Assembly: GCA_937937835.1 (NCBI GenBank)
Contig: CALDBJ010000024.1
Location: 1 to 21,546 of the forward strand
Length of the DNA stretch: 21,546 nucleotides
Direction of reading: 5' to 3'
Source: an uncultured Collinsella sp.
GTDB lineage: Bacteria; Actinomycetota; Coriobacteriia; Coriobacteriales; Coriobacteriaceae
Shown here: positions 6,670 through 14,189 of the stretch, piece by piece
How positions within the stretch are numbered: position 1 is the first letter of the stretch
Layout of the letters: each line of letters begins with the position of its first letter
Made by a program: the position numbers and the translations under genes
Notes under the pieces: generated by a model
What the model was told of the DNA's origin: nothing
The model's input: only the letters and a program-made list of their open reading frames with translations
The model's database searches: none

Positions 6670-8787
6670 TCAGTCGTTATTATCCTCGTGCTCTGCGATC
6701 TTTTCCACGCGAACGGCGTTTTCCTGAGTAAGCGCGGCACCCGTCAACGGGTCCCAACGCAACGGCGTGTGGTCGAGCGGGCCCACGCCCAAGGCTTGAG
6801 CGCCACCGGCATCGGCGCCAAACGAACGTCCGCCGGGGGCGGCCGAGGTGAAGATGCACGCCGGATGCAGATACGGCGTCGTCTCCACGCGCACGCGGTC
6901 GCGGCCCATATCGCTCACCAGCTCGACGACCTCGCCATTGGCGATACCCATGCGTGTGGCAACACCGGCATTCATCTGCACGGCATCCAGGTCCGATCCA
7001 GCCTCGGCGGCACCTTGGGCCGCAAGCCTTCGCGAAGTGTGCGACTCAAAGGGACGGTTGCCGCTAATGAGACGAAACATCCCCGGGCCGGGCTCCACCA
7101 TGGGCGCGATCCAGTTGGGCACACGACCCAGGCCGGCTCGTTCCCATACGTCGCTTGCCAGCGCAATTTTGCCGCCATCCAAGGGAATCGCCGGCTCGCC
7201 CGTACGCGACGGCAACGCAACACCCGTGTCGGCCCAGCCGCGCTCCTTGAGCTCGTCCAGATTGATTCCAAAAGGCGCCACCTGGGCAGCCGCCAGATCG
7301 TCAGACGTAAACTGGAAGTACTCGCCCACACCACACGCCTGTGCCAGACCGGCAAAAATCTCCCGACCGGGACGCGTGTCGTCATGCTGCACGGGCAGCA
7401 CGGCGTTGCGGTAGAACACCCGCGAATCGTTGACGCCCACGACCGTGCCCACGCCGCGGTCGGCCTCGAGATACGTCACGTCGGGCAGCACGAAGTCAGA
7501 AGCACGCGCCGTCTCGGACCAGCGAATATCAATCGTCACGAGCAAGTCGAGCTTCTGCAAAATACCCAGCCAAGCCTGTGCATTGCCATAGCCCGCACCG
7601 GGGTTACTGGCATAGACGATGAGCCCGCGCAAATCGCCGGCAAGAATCGACTGGCCGATGGTCGTGCACAGGCCGCGCACCGGATCGACCAGTGGATAGC
7701 GCTCGGACCCCAGCTTGGACCCGCGAGGCACCGGCGGCGTCGCAAAGCGTGCGGGATCGAGATCGCCCAACACAAGCGGCGTGGATGGGTTGAGCGCGCC
7801 GCCCGCATGTCCAATACAGCCCAGCAGCACATCAACCATGCAGATAGCTCGCGCCGTCTGGGTACTGTTGGCATACGCGATTCCGATGCCGCCATGAAAA
7901 CCGGCGTCCACCACGGCAGCAGGCGCGGCGGCAGCCAAATCACGCGCAGTCGCTCGGATATCGTCCGCCGGCACATCGCACATCGACTCAGCCCACTCGG
8001 GCGTCCAAACAGCGGCCGCCTGCGCCAACTCGTCAAAACCCGTGGTATAGCGGGTCACGAACTCGTGATCGTACAGGTCCTCGGCAATCAACACGTGGAC
8101 AATACCCAACAGCAGCGCCAAGTCGCAGCCCGGGCGCACGCGCAACCAGCGGTCGGCAAGCGCCGCAGAGCCACTGCGCCGCGGGTCGACCACGATGATC
8201 TTCGCCCCACGCCTGCGCGCATCGTTGAGCGCATCAACGGCCCCCGTCGTCGACGAATCCACCAGTGAACGCCCTAGGTACATGATGCAATCGGTATGCG
8301 CCAGGTCGGAGGCGGGACTATAGCCCAGGCTGTGCTCCCAACCGGTAAGTCGGCTTACCTCGCAGGCACCGTCTGCACCGTATACGTTGGGCGAGCCCAG
8401 CACATGCATAAAACGACACGCCCAGTAGCGGTCGAACGAGGGCACGCCGAGCGTCATGCCCAGCGCGCGCGGACCATGCCCGTCAACAATCCCCCCAAGG
8501 CGCGCAGCGATCTGCGCAAACGCCTCGTCCCAGGAAATCGCATCGAACCCCGAGCCATCCTGGCGGCGACGCATGGGGTGCACGATGCGGTCGCGCTCGT
8601 CAAACGGCATTGCCAGGCGATGGCGTCCGCGGGCGCACAGGGCACGCGCCGCGCACGGATGCCCCACAACCGGCAACTCGGCCACCACACGCCCACCCTC
8701 AACATGGGCCGCAAAGGCGCAATCGGCATAGCATCCCCCGCATGTCGTCACCACGGAGCGACCGTCATGCATAGCTCTCGATGCCAT
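6670..8787 (-). CDS. Mo/W-bisPGD oxidoreductase, catalytic subunit (substrate uncertain)
   Basis: The 705-residue product belongs to the DMSO-reductase superfamily, which includes formate dehydrogenases and thiosulfate/polysulfide reductases. It has an N-terminal 4Fe-4S motif (Cys16, Cys19, Cys23 and Cys51 in LCARG), the bis-MGD binding domains (WDEAF, IIVVDPRRS, WLRVRPG) and a C-terminal molydopterin-binding domain ending in ALTQENAVRVEKI. The Mo ligand position is Cys142 in GACEVSRLTGW, so it needs no selenocysteine. Classical formate dehydrogenases have Sec/Cys followed by His; here Glu follows. No Tat signal is visible, so it is probably cytoplasmic. GGAAGGA lies 9 bases before ATG 8787. 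Lying between focA and selA it may be an FdhF-like partner of the hydrogenase or an unrelated reductase; the family is sure, the substrate is not. Confidence 0.85.
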   Translation of the reverse strand: MASRAMHDGRSVVTTCGGCYADCAFAAHVEGGRVVAELPVVGHPCAARALCARGRHRLAMPFDERDRIVHPMRRRQDGSGFDAISWDEAFAQIAARLGGIVDGHGPRALGMTLGVPSFDRYWACRFMHVLGSPNVYGADGACEVSRLTGWEHSLGYSPASDLAHTDCIMYLGRSLVDSSTTGAVDALNDARRRGAKIIVVDPRRSGSAALADRWLRVRPGCDLALLLGIVHVLIAEDLYDHEFVTRYTTGFDELAQAAAVWTPEWAESMCDVPADDIRATARDLAAAAPAAVVDAGFHGGIGIAYANSTQTARAICMVDVLLGCIGHAGGALNPSTPLVLGDLDPARFATPPVPRGSKLGSERYPLVDPVRGLCTTIGQSILAGDLRGLIVYASNPGAGYGNAQAWLGILQKLDLLVTIDIRWSETARASDFVLPDVTYLEADRGVGTVVGVNDSRVFYRNAVLPVQHDDTRPGREIFAGLAQACGVGEYFQFTSDDLAAAQVAPFGINLDELKERGWADTGVALPSRTGEPAIPLDGGKIALASDVWERAGLGRVPNWIAPMVEPGPGMFRLISGNRPFESHTSRRLAAQGAAEAGSDLDAVQMNAGVATRMGIANGEVVELVSDMGRDRVRVETTPYLHPACIFTSAAPGGRSFGADAGGAQALGVGPLDHTPLRWDPLTGAALTQENAVRVEKIAEHEDNND

Positions 8788-8895
8788 CTCGATTATTCCT
8801 TCCAGCTCAGGGGTTCAAACCCCACCGCACCACAGCTCTGCCACCAGCTGCCGCGACGCATAGCCCGCAGCATCCACCGCAGCAAGACACGAAGA

Positions 8896-8926
8896 GCCTC
8901 CCAAAAGGCAAACACCCTCGGGAGGC
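8896..8926 (-). terminator. Possible weak terminator after focA
   Basis: A 7-bp GC-rich stem (8896-8902 with 8920-8926) with a 17-base loop sits 20 bases after the focA stop, followed on the minus strand by CTCTTC rather than a true T-tract. It may reduce read-through into the Mo oxidoreductase. The rest of this 159-base gap holds only a 14-base palindrome at 8810-8823. Confidence 0.3.
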
Positions 8927-8946
8927 CCGTACGTCATTCCGGCTTA

Positions 8947-9786
8947 TTACGCCTCGGACTTCTTGGCGTAGATAAACCAGTAGCCGAGCGCGACCAGAAC
9001 CGCGCCGCCCACGATGTTGCCCAGCGTGGCGGCGGACAGGTTAAACGCAATGCCCGCGGCGTTGAGCGCATCGGCGCCGGCGACGTCGGCGCCATAGCCG
9101 CACGCGTGCATCACGGCACCCATGGGCAAAAAGTACATATTGGCAACGCAGTGCTCAAAACCGCAGGCCACAAAGGCGGCGATGGGCAGCAGAATGCCCA
9201 CAACCTTATCGACCACGGTCTTGCCGGCGGTACCGATCCACACGGCCAGGCACACAAAGATGTTGCACAGGATGCCGCGGAAGAAGATCGTCACCCAGTC
9301 GACCGTCACCTTGCCGGCGGCGACGCTCACCATGGAATTGGCGACCGCCTCGCCGTTAAGCTTGTAAATGCCGGCCATGTACACCAAAAAGACGATGAAC
9401 AGGGCACCGACAAAGTTACCAAGCCACACGACGAGCCATGCCCTGAGCATCTGGACCAGGGTGATTTTTTTGCTCTTGAGCGCGCAGACCATAAGCGAAT
9501 TACCGGTAAACAGCTCGGCGCCACACACCAGCACCAGCACCAGGCCCAGGCAAAAGCACAGGCCGCCCACGACGCGCTGAGCGCCCCAGCCCAGTGTGCT
9601 ATCGCTCAAGAACACGGTAAAGAACAGGCCGCCGAAGGCAATAAACGCACCGGCGAACATTGCCAACAGAAAGGCCTTTGCGACCGGCAGGTTGGCCTTG
9701 GTCACGCCGGCGACCTCGGTCTTGGCCTCAATCACGGCGGGCGCCAGGCAATCGGGAGCGGGGTACTCCACCTTGGAATCTGCCAT
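8947..9786 (-). CDS. focA: Formate/nitrite channel FocA (FNT family)
   Basis: This is a pentameric inner-membrane channel that exports or imports formate. The 279-residue product has the six hydrophobic segments of the FNT family and its key residues: the omega-loop Thr94 in GAELFTGNSL and the central His212 in CGFEHCVANMYFLPMG, and it ends with a GNIVGGAVLVALGYWFIYA helix. I chose ATG 9786, which has a GGAAAGAAG ribosome site about 8 bases upstream; an in-frame start at 9819 lacks one and would add an unlikely leader. It is 42 bases after hycI, matching the focB position at the end of the E. coli hyf operon. Context points strongly to formate rather than nitrite. Confidence 0.93.
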   Translation of the reverse strand: MADSKVEYPAPDCLAPAVIEAKTEVAGVTKANLPVAKAFLLAMFAGAFIAFGGLFFTVFLSDSTLGWGAQRVVGGLCFCLGLVLVLVCGAELFTGNSLMVCALKSKKITLVQMLRAWLVVWLGNFVGALFIVFLVYMAGIYKLNGEAVANSMVSVAAGKVTVDWVTIFFRGILCNIFVCLAVWIGTAGKTVVDKVVGILLPIAAFVACGFEHCVANMYFLPMGAVMHACGYGADVAGADALNAAGIAFNLSAATLGNIVGGAVLVALGYWFIYAKKSEA

Positions 9787-9828
9787 GTCAATCACTTCTT
9801 TCCTAATCAGCAGGGACAAGCGCTCCTA

Positions 9829-10329
9829 TTACTCTTGCCCCAAGCGGACAAAGTGGGAAAAGTCGTTGGCGGCCACGGCGTCGTACACGGCGTCGACGGC
9901 GTCAAAGACCTCCGGGGACATGGGGTTGTAGAACTCCGTGTCGCCCGGCTGAATCCCAACGAAGACGATATCATCACACGATTGTTCGATTTCCTCGATC
10001 AGAATCGACAAAGGAAGCGAATGCGTGGTGAACATCGACTTGCGGGCCACATCGCGCTTGTCGAGCAAGCGGATGGACCCGACGGGCAGCGCCATGTCGG
10101 CGGCATCGACCAAAACCAAACGCGGCGGACGCTCGCGCTTGACCTCGATGATGTCGTCCTCGGGCGTTTGCCCGCCGTCGATGGTGTACCAACCGGCGAT
10201 GGGCGCGTCCTCCATCTTTTTGGAGAGCACGGGGCCGGCGGCATCGTCGGCACGCAGCACGCTTCCCGCCGTGAGCACGATACCCGCAAACGGGGCTCCG
10301 TTCACACGTCCATCTACAACGCGACCCAT
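9829..10329 (-). CDS. hycI: Hydrogenase large-subunit maturation protease HycI
   Basis: HycI is the nickel-dependent endopeptidase that trims the C-terminus of the hydrogenase large subunit once the NiFe centre is in place. The 166-residue product aligns by eye along its length with E. coli HycI, including IDGGxxPEDDI, RLVLVDAADM, TTHSLPLS and VFVGIQP. The nickel-sensing residues are Asp29, Asp75 and His103. The usual GNxxxGDDG loop reads AGSVLRADDAAGP here, so both flanking glycines differ. The N-terminus has about 12 extra residues. Its ATG shares one base with the hyfJ stop (TAATG). Its substrate is HyfG, which keeps the tail that must be removed. Confidence 0.92.
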   Translation of the reverse strand: MGRVVDGRVNGAPFAGIVLTAGSVLRADDAAGPVLSKKMEDAPIAGWYTIDGGQTPEDDIIEVKRERPPRLVLVDAADMALPVGSIRLLDKRDVARKSMFTTHSLPLSILIEEIEQSCDDIVFVGIQPGDTEFYNPMSPEVFDAVDAVYDAVAANDFSHFVRLGQE

Positions 10330-10910
10330 TACTGCAACCTTCCCGTCAGATACACGCCCGACACATCGCGCACGCGCTCAACCAGATCGCGAAACTTCAT
10401 CAGAAACGCGACCTGCTGGGCATGCAGGCCAAAGTCGTCGTCGAACACCGAGATGCCGGCCTTGGCCGACCCGCGAAAACCGCGCTCGTCGAGCAGCGCA
10501 TCGCAGGCCTCGAGCAGCGACGGCACCGCCGCCTTGTCGAGCTGGCACTCGCCAAAGGAGCGGATGGCCTCGAACTTGGTCTTGGCCTCCCCCTCCGGCA
10601 GCGCGTCGACGAGCGAATAGAAGACATCCACCGGCACCGACAGGCGCGGCTCAAAGCAGTCGAGCACGCCGGTGTGGTGGCCCACGGCGAGCGTGTAGTA
10701 CAGCACGTCGCAGGCCTCCTGGGGAACGTCTTCCTCGGTCTCCACAAACTTACGCGTGAGCTCGTAAAAGACCACTTGGTCGGGCGCATGGCCCAGGCAG
10801 GGGTCGGCGACGCCCTCGGCGGCCTCGTCGCTTGCGCGCAAGGCATCGCCAAAGGAGCCGCCGAGCATACCGGGGCCCGCAAAGTAACCAGAGCGGTCCG
10901 TGAGCTCCAT
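10329..10910 (-). CDS. hyfJ: Formate hydrogenlyase assembly protein HycH/HyfJ
   Basis: HycH-type proteins help mature or assemble the formate hydrogenlyase large subunit and are not part of the final complex. The 193-residue product contains the family's core from about residue 45: VVFYELTRKF, then DVLYYTLAVGHHTGVLDC, and a closing VYLTGRL. It is longer than the E. coli forms (about 136 residues) because of an extra 40-45 residue N-terminus rich in Gly and Ala plus insertions near the C-terminus. Its ATG directly abuts the hyfI stop, with GGAGG 7 bases upstream. The precise molecular role is unsettled even in E. coli. Confidence 0.9.
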   Translation of the reverse strand: MELTDRSGYFAGPGMLGGSFGDALRASDEAAEGVADPCLGHAPDQVVFYELTRKFVETEEDVPQEACDVLYYTLAVGHHTGVLDCFEPRLSVPVDVFYSLVDALPEGEAKTKFEAIRSFGECQLDKAAVPSLLEACDALLDERGFRGSAKAGISVFDDDFGLHAQQVAFLMKFRDLVERVRDVSGVYLTGRLQ

Positions 10911-11693
10911 CTAGCGACCTCCGGCCAGCACCAGATCCTGCAGCGCCGAGTAGACCTCAACGCGGCGAGGATCGTCCTGCTTATCGATGAGCAGCGCCAT
11001 GGCACCGCGGATATCGCCCTTGGGCGCGCCCTCGAGCGTATCCATAAACTCGTTGGCCAGGTCGCGGCCGTAACGGTAGCCGCTCATGGCGCGAGCCTCG
11101 CGCTCGATGGCAACGCGCAGCTTGTACGGCACGCCGGGGTGCAGGATATCGGCCTGCTCGCCGGCGGCCTCCACCGTGGTCTCGGCATGGAGCTTTTGGT
11201 CCAGCAGACCGAGCGCCATGGCAAAGCCGTAGATGGTCTGCGCGGGGCTGGGCGGGCAGCCGGGGATGTAGACATCGACCGGCAGAATCTTGTCCGTGCC
11301 GCCCCAGACGCAGTAGTTGTCGTAGAAGATACCACCGGTGCAACCGCACGCGCCATAGGACACCACGATCTTGGGATCGGGTGCGGCCTCAAAGGCGCGC
11401 AGGGCCGGCATGCGCATGGCACGCGTCACGGCGCCGGTGTACAGCAGCACATCGGCGTGACGGGGCGAAGGCACGACCTTGATGCCAAAGCGCTCGACGT
11501 CGAAGACGGGCGTGATGGAACCGAAGATCTCGATCTCGCAGCCGTTGCAGCCGCCGCAGTCGACACGGTAGACGTACACCGAGCGCTTGATCTTCTTAAG
11601 AAGAGTCGCCTTGGCCTTCTCGATGCTCTCGTCGAGCTCGATCTTGGTCGGGCGGTACTGAAGCCGCTCGGGCAAAAGCGTGGGTTCGGCCAT
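10911..11693 (-). CDS. hyfI: Hydrogenase-4 small subunit HyfI (NuoB-like)
   Basis: This peripheral subunit carries the [4Fe-4S] cluster nearest the NiFe site and passes electrons to HyfG. The 260-residue product is close to the family length (about 250). Likely cluster ligands are Cys49 and Cys52 in GGCNGCEIE, Cys116 in YGACGCTGG and Cys146 in IPGCPPSP; this is the reduced NuoB/HycG type rather than the three-cluster uptake-hydrogenase type. No signal peptide is visible, so it faces the cytoplasm. It starts 2 bases after the hyfH stop with a GGAGGAG ribosome site inside hyfH. An N-terminal helix of about 40 residues precedes the core, as in HycG. Confidence 0.95.
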   Translation of the reverse strand: MAEPTLLPERLQYRPTKIELDESIEKAKATLLKKIKRSVYVYRVDCGGCNGCEIEIFGSITPVFDVERFGIKVVPSPRHADVLLYTGAVTRAMRMPALRAFEAAPDPKIVVSYGACGCTGGIFYDNYCVWGGTDKILPVDVYIPGCPPSPAQTIYGFAMALGLLDQKLHAETTVEAAGEQADILHPGVPYKLRVAIEREARAMSGYRYGRDLANEFMDTLEGAPKGDIRGAMALLIDKQDDPRRVEVYSALQDLVLAGGR

Positions 11694-11695
11694 GG

Positions 11696-12412
11696 TTACT
11701 CCTCCTTCGTTTCAAAATCCATGATGATGCCCTCGACCGGCGCCGGACCGGCGGGGATCTCGGGCGCATCGGGGTTGAGCTCGCGGTCGACATACTCCGG
11801 GTTCACGCCGTGGCCGCCCAGATACTCCATGCCGGGGCCCTGGGGCTCACCGGACGCAAGCGTCTCGTTGGCAGCCATGCCGCGCGCGTTGCCGGTCTTT
11901 ACGGCCGAAGCGGCGCGCAGGGCATCGAGCTCGCGCTTGCACTCCTGGCACATACCGACGGTACGGGCGGCCTGCTCGGCCTCCATGCCGCCGGCCTTTT
12001 GCAGCAGGCGCTTGGCGTAGTCGATCTCCTTGTGCGGGGCAAACGGCTTGCCGCAACGCGAGCAGTGCTCGAGCGTATAGACGCTCTTGCTGGTGAGGTC
12101 GTCCTTGCTCATGACGGCCAGCTCAAACTCCTCGGTGAGCTTGATGGCCTCCATGGGGCAGGCCTCCTCGCAGCGGCCGCAAAAGATGCAGCGGCCGTAG
12201 TCGATCGACCAGGTGATGGTATCGGCCGCAAGGTCGGTGTCCATGCGAATGGCATCGGCCGGGCACGCCACGCCGCAGGCACCGCAGGCGATGCAGAGCT
12301 CGGCGTTGTGCTCGGGCTTGCCGCGCATGTCCTTATTGGTGGGGAACGGCGCAAACGGGTACTTGACCGTCGCGTCGCCGGCCTTGGCGTTGACCTTCCA
12401 AAGCTTCAGCAT
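11696..12412 (-). CDS. hyfH: Hydrogenase-4 8Fe ferredoxin subunit HyfH (NuoI-like)
   Basis: This subunit relays electrons between HyfA and HyfI. The 238-residue product has two 4Fe-4S motifs: Cys40/43/46/50 (CIACGACGVACP) and Cys75/78/81/85 (CIFCGRCEEACP). After these come CSRC (117-120) and CQEC (155-158), a pattern also seen in HycF that could bind zinc or iron. Family members have about 180 residues; here an extra C-terminal tail of about 55 residues rich in Pro, Gly and Glu follows. The start ATG 12412 comes one base after the hyfG stop and has GGAGG 9 bases upstream; the frame is open further upstream but only as a shadow of hyfG. Confidence 0.94.
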   Translation of the reverse strand: MLKLWKVNAKAGDATVKYPFAPFPTNKDMRGKPEHNAELCIACGACGVACPADAIRMDTDLAADTITWSIDYGRCIFCGRCEEACPMEAIKLTEEFELAVMSKDDLTSKSVYTLEHCSRCGKPFAPHKEIDYAKRLLQKAGGMEAEQAARTVGMCQECKRELDALRAASAVKTGNARGMAANETLASGEPQGPGMEYLGGHGVNPEYVDRELNPDAPEIPAGPAPVEGIIMDFETKEE

Positions 12413-12413
12413 A

Positions 12414-14186
12414 TTAGAGCGCCTCCTCATCGAGCGGAGCGGCCATGGTGCCCTCGCCCGCAAGCGGCGACTTGTCGCGCCAGACGTTCTCGAACTGTTC
12501 CTTGTCGAGCACATGGTCGCGCTTGGCGGCGACATCGGTCACCGTCACGCGGTCGGTGCAGGAGTAGCACGGGTCGAGAGAGCCGACGATCAGCGCCGCG
12601 TCGCCCACGGTGTTGCCGCGGAACATGTAGCGCAGGACCGGCCAGTTGCTGTACGTGGCGGCCTTGGCGCGCCAGCGGTAGCACTTCTGGTTATTGCCGA
12701 GCATGGCCCAGTGCACGTCCTCGCCGCGCGGCGCCTCGGTGGCGCCGATGGCGTACTTGTGCGGGGTGTACTCCCAATCCGTGGTGAGGATGGGGCCCGA
12801 CGGGCAGTTCTCGAGCATGGTCTCGATCATGTCGATCGAATCGTAGACCTCCTGGATGCGGACGGCGGTACGGCCGAAGGCATCGCAGGTGTCGGCCGTG
12901 GCGGCGTGCATCTTTTGGACGTCCGGATCGGCGTAGCCGTCGAAGGGATGGTCAAAGCGCACGTCGCGGGCATAGCCCGAGCCACGCATGAGCGGGCCGA
13001 CCGGCGAGAAGTCGCGTGCGATCTTGCGGTCCAAGATGCCGATGCCACTCGTACGCTCAATGAAGTTGGGCGCGGAGAGCAAGACGTCGACGAGCTCCTG
13101 AACCTCGGAGCGCAGCTGATGGATGGTCGTGAGCGTGGAGAGCTTCTGCTCGGCCAAAATGTCGCGACGCACGCCGCCGATCACGTTGAGGCCGTAGGTC
13201 TTGCGGTGACCGGAGAGCTTCTCGGCCAGGTCCATGGACTTCTCGCGGACGCGGAAGAACTGCTGGAAGCCGGAGTCGAAGCCGGTGTAGTGCGATGCGA
13301 GGCCAATGTTGAGCAGATGCGAGTGCAGGCGCTCGACCTCGAGCATGATGGCGCGGATGTACTGGGCGCGCGGCGGGACATGGATGCCCTGGGCGCGCTC
13401 GACGGCCTCGGCATAGGCCACCGAGTGGGCGCAGCCGCAGATGCCGCAAATGCGGTCGGCAAGGAACGTCACGGCGTCATAGTTCAGGCGCGTCTCGGCG
13501 ACCTTCTCCATGCCGCGGTGCACGTAGAACAGACGGTAGTCGGCGTCGACGATCGTCTCGCCCTCGACGAACAGGCGGAAGTGGCCGGGCTCGTCGGAGG
13601 TAATGTGCAACGGGCCCATGGGGACGAGCGTCGTCTCCTTGCCCTTGGTATCGGCCAAGAACTCGTAGTTTTCCATGTCACTCGCGGGAGCGGGACGGAA
13701 GCGGTAGTCCATGGAGTCCTTGCGCAGCGGATACAGGCCGCTGGGCCAATCGTCGGGCAGCACCAGGCGACGACGATCGGGCAGGCCTTCGGGAATCAGG
13801 CCGAACATGTCGCGCAGCTCGCGCTCGCCCCACACGCAGGCGGGGACGAACGGCGTCACGGACGGGAACGTCATCTTGGCGGGATCGACCTCGGTGCGCA
13901 CGGTCACCCAGCCGGGGTCCTCCCCCTCCATGGAGATGACGTAGTACACGGCGTAGCGACCGCACAGACTGCGCTCGTCGTTGCCGATGATCACGGGAAT
14001 CCAGCCGTAGCGCTCGTAATACAGGTAGTGGACGGCCTCGGGCAGCTTGTCCTGCTTGACGGTGATCGTCAGCTGGTCCTCGCACTGCCACTCGACCTTC
14101 TCGATGCAGCCCGGAACGGCGCGGCGCAGGGCCTCGACATGGCTCTCGCAGCGACGGGCGTACACCTTGTTCTCAGTTTCAATCAT
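12414..14186 (-). CDS. hyfG: Hydrogenase-4 large subunit HyfG (NuoCD-like, NiFe)
   Basis: This is the catalytic H2-producing subunit. The 590-residue product fuses an N-terminal NuoC-like domain (about 1-170) to a NuoD/NiFe large-subunit domain. The nickel ligands are Cys247 and Cys250 in RICGICGCAH and Cys540 and Cys543 in SLDPCYSCTDR, all four present. After the TDR (Arg546) comes a 44-residue tail that HycI is expected to remove, as for E. coli HycE. It starts 3 bases after the hyfF stop. The combination of NuoC fusion and both Cys pairs places it in group 4a (formate hydrogenlyase) rather than Ech or complex I, which lack this arrangement. Confidence 0.97.
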   Translation of the reverse strand: MIETENKVYARRCESHVEALRRAVPGCIEKVEWQCEDQLTITVKQDKLPEAVHYLYYERYGWIPVIIGNDERSLCGRYAVYYVISMEGEDPGWVTVRTEVDPAKMTFPSVTPFVPACVWGERELRDMFGLIPEGLPDRRRLVLPDDWPSGLYPLRKDSMDYRFRPAPASDMENYEFLADTKGKETTLVPMGPLHITSDEPGHFRLFVEGETIVDADYRLFYVHRGMEKVAETRLNYDAVTFLADRICGICGCAHSVAYAEAVERAQGIHVPPRAQYIRAIMLEVERLHSHLLNIGLASHYTGFDSGFQQFFRVREKSMDLAEKLSGHRKTYGLNVIGGVRRDILAEQKLSTLTTIHQLRSEVQELVDVLLSAPNFIERTSGIGILDRKIARDFSPVGPLMRGSGYARDVRFDHPFDGYADPDVQKMHAATADTCDAFGRTAVRIQEVYDSIDMIETMLENCPSGPILTTDWEYTPHKYAIGATEAPRGEDVHWAMLGNNQKCYRWRAKAATYSNWPVLRYMFRGNTVGDAALIVGSLDPCYSCTDRVTVTDVAAKRDHVLDKEQFENVWRDKSPLAGEGTMAAPLDEEAL

Positions 14187-14189
14187 TCG

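Noticed and set aside
8806..8835. tRNA-like T-arm (GGGGTTCAAACCCC) between focA and the Mo oxidoreductase
   Set aside because: Only three of the five T-stem pairs form and no acceptor or anticodon arms can be found around it. It is just a 14-base palindrome.
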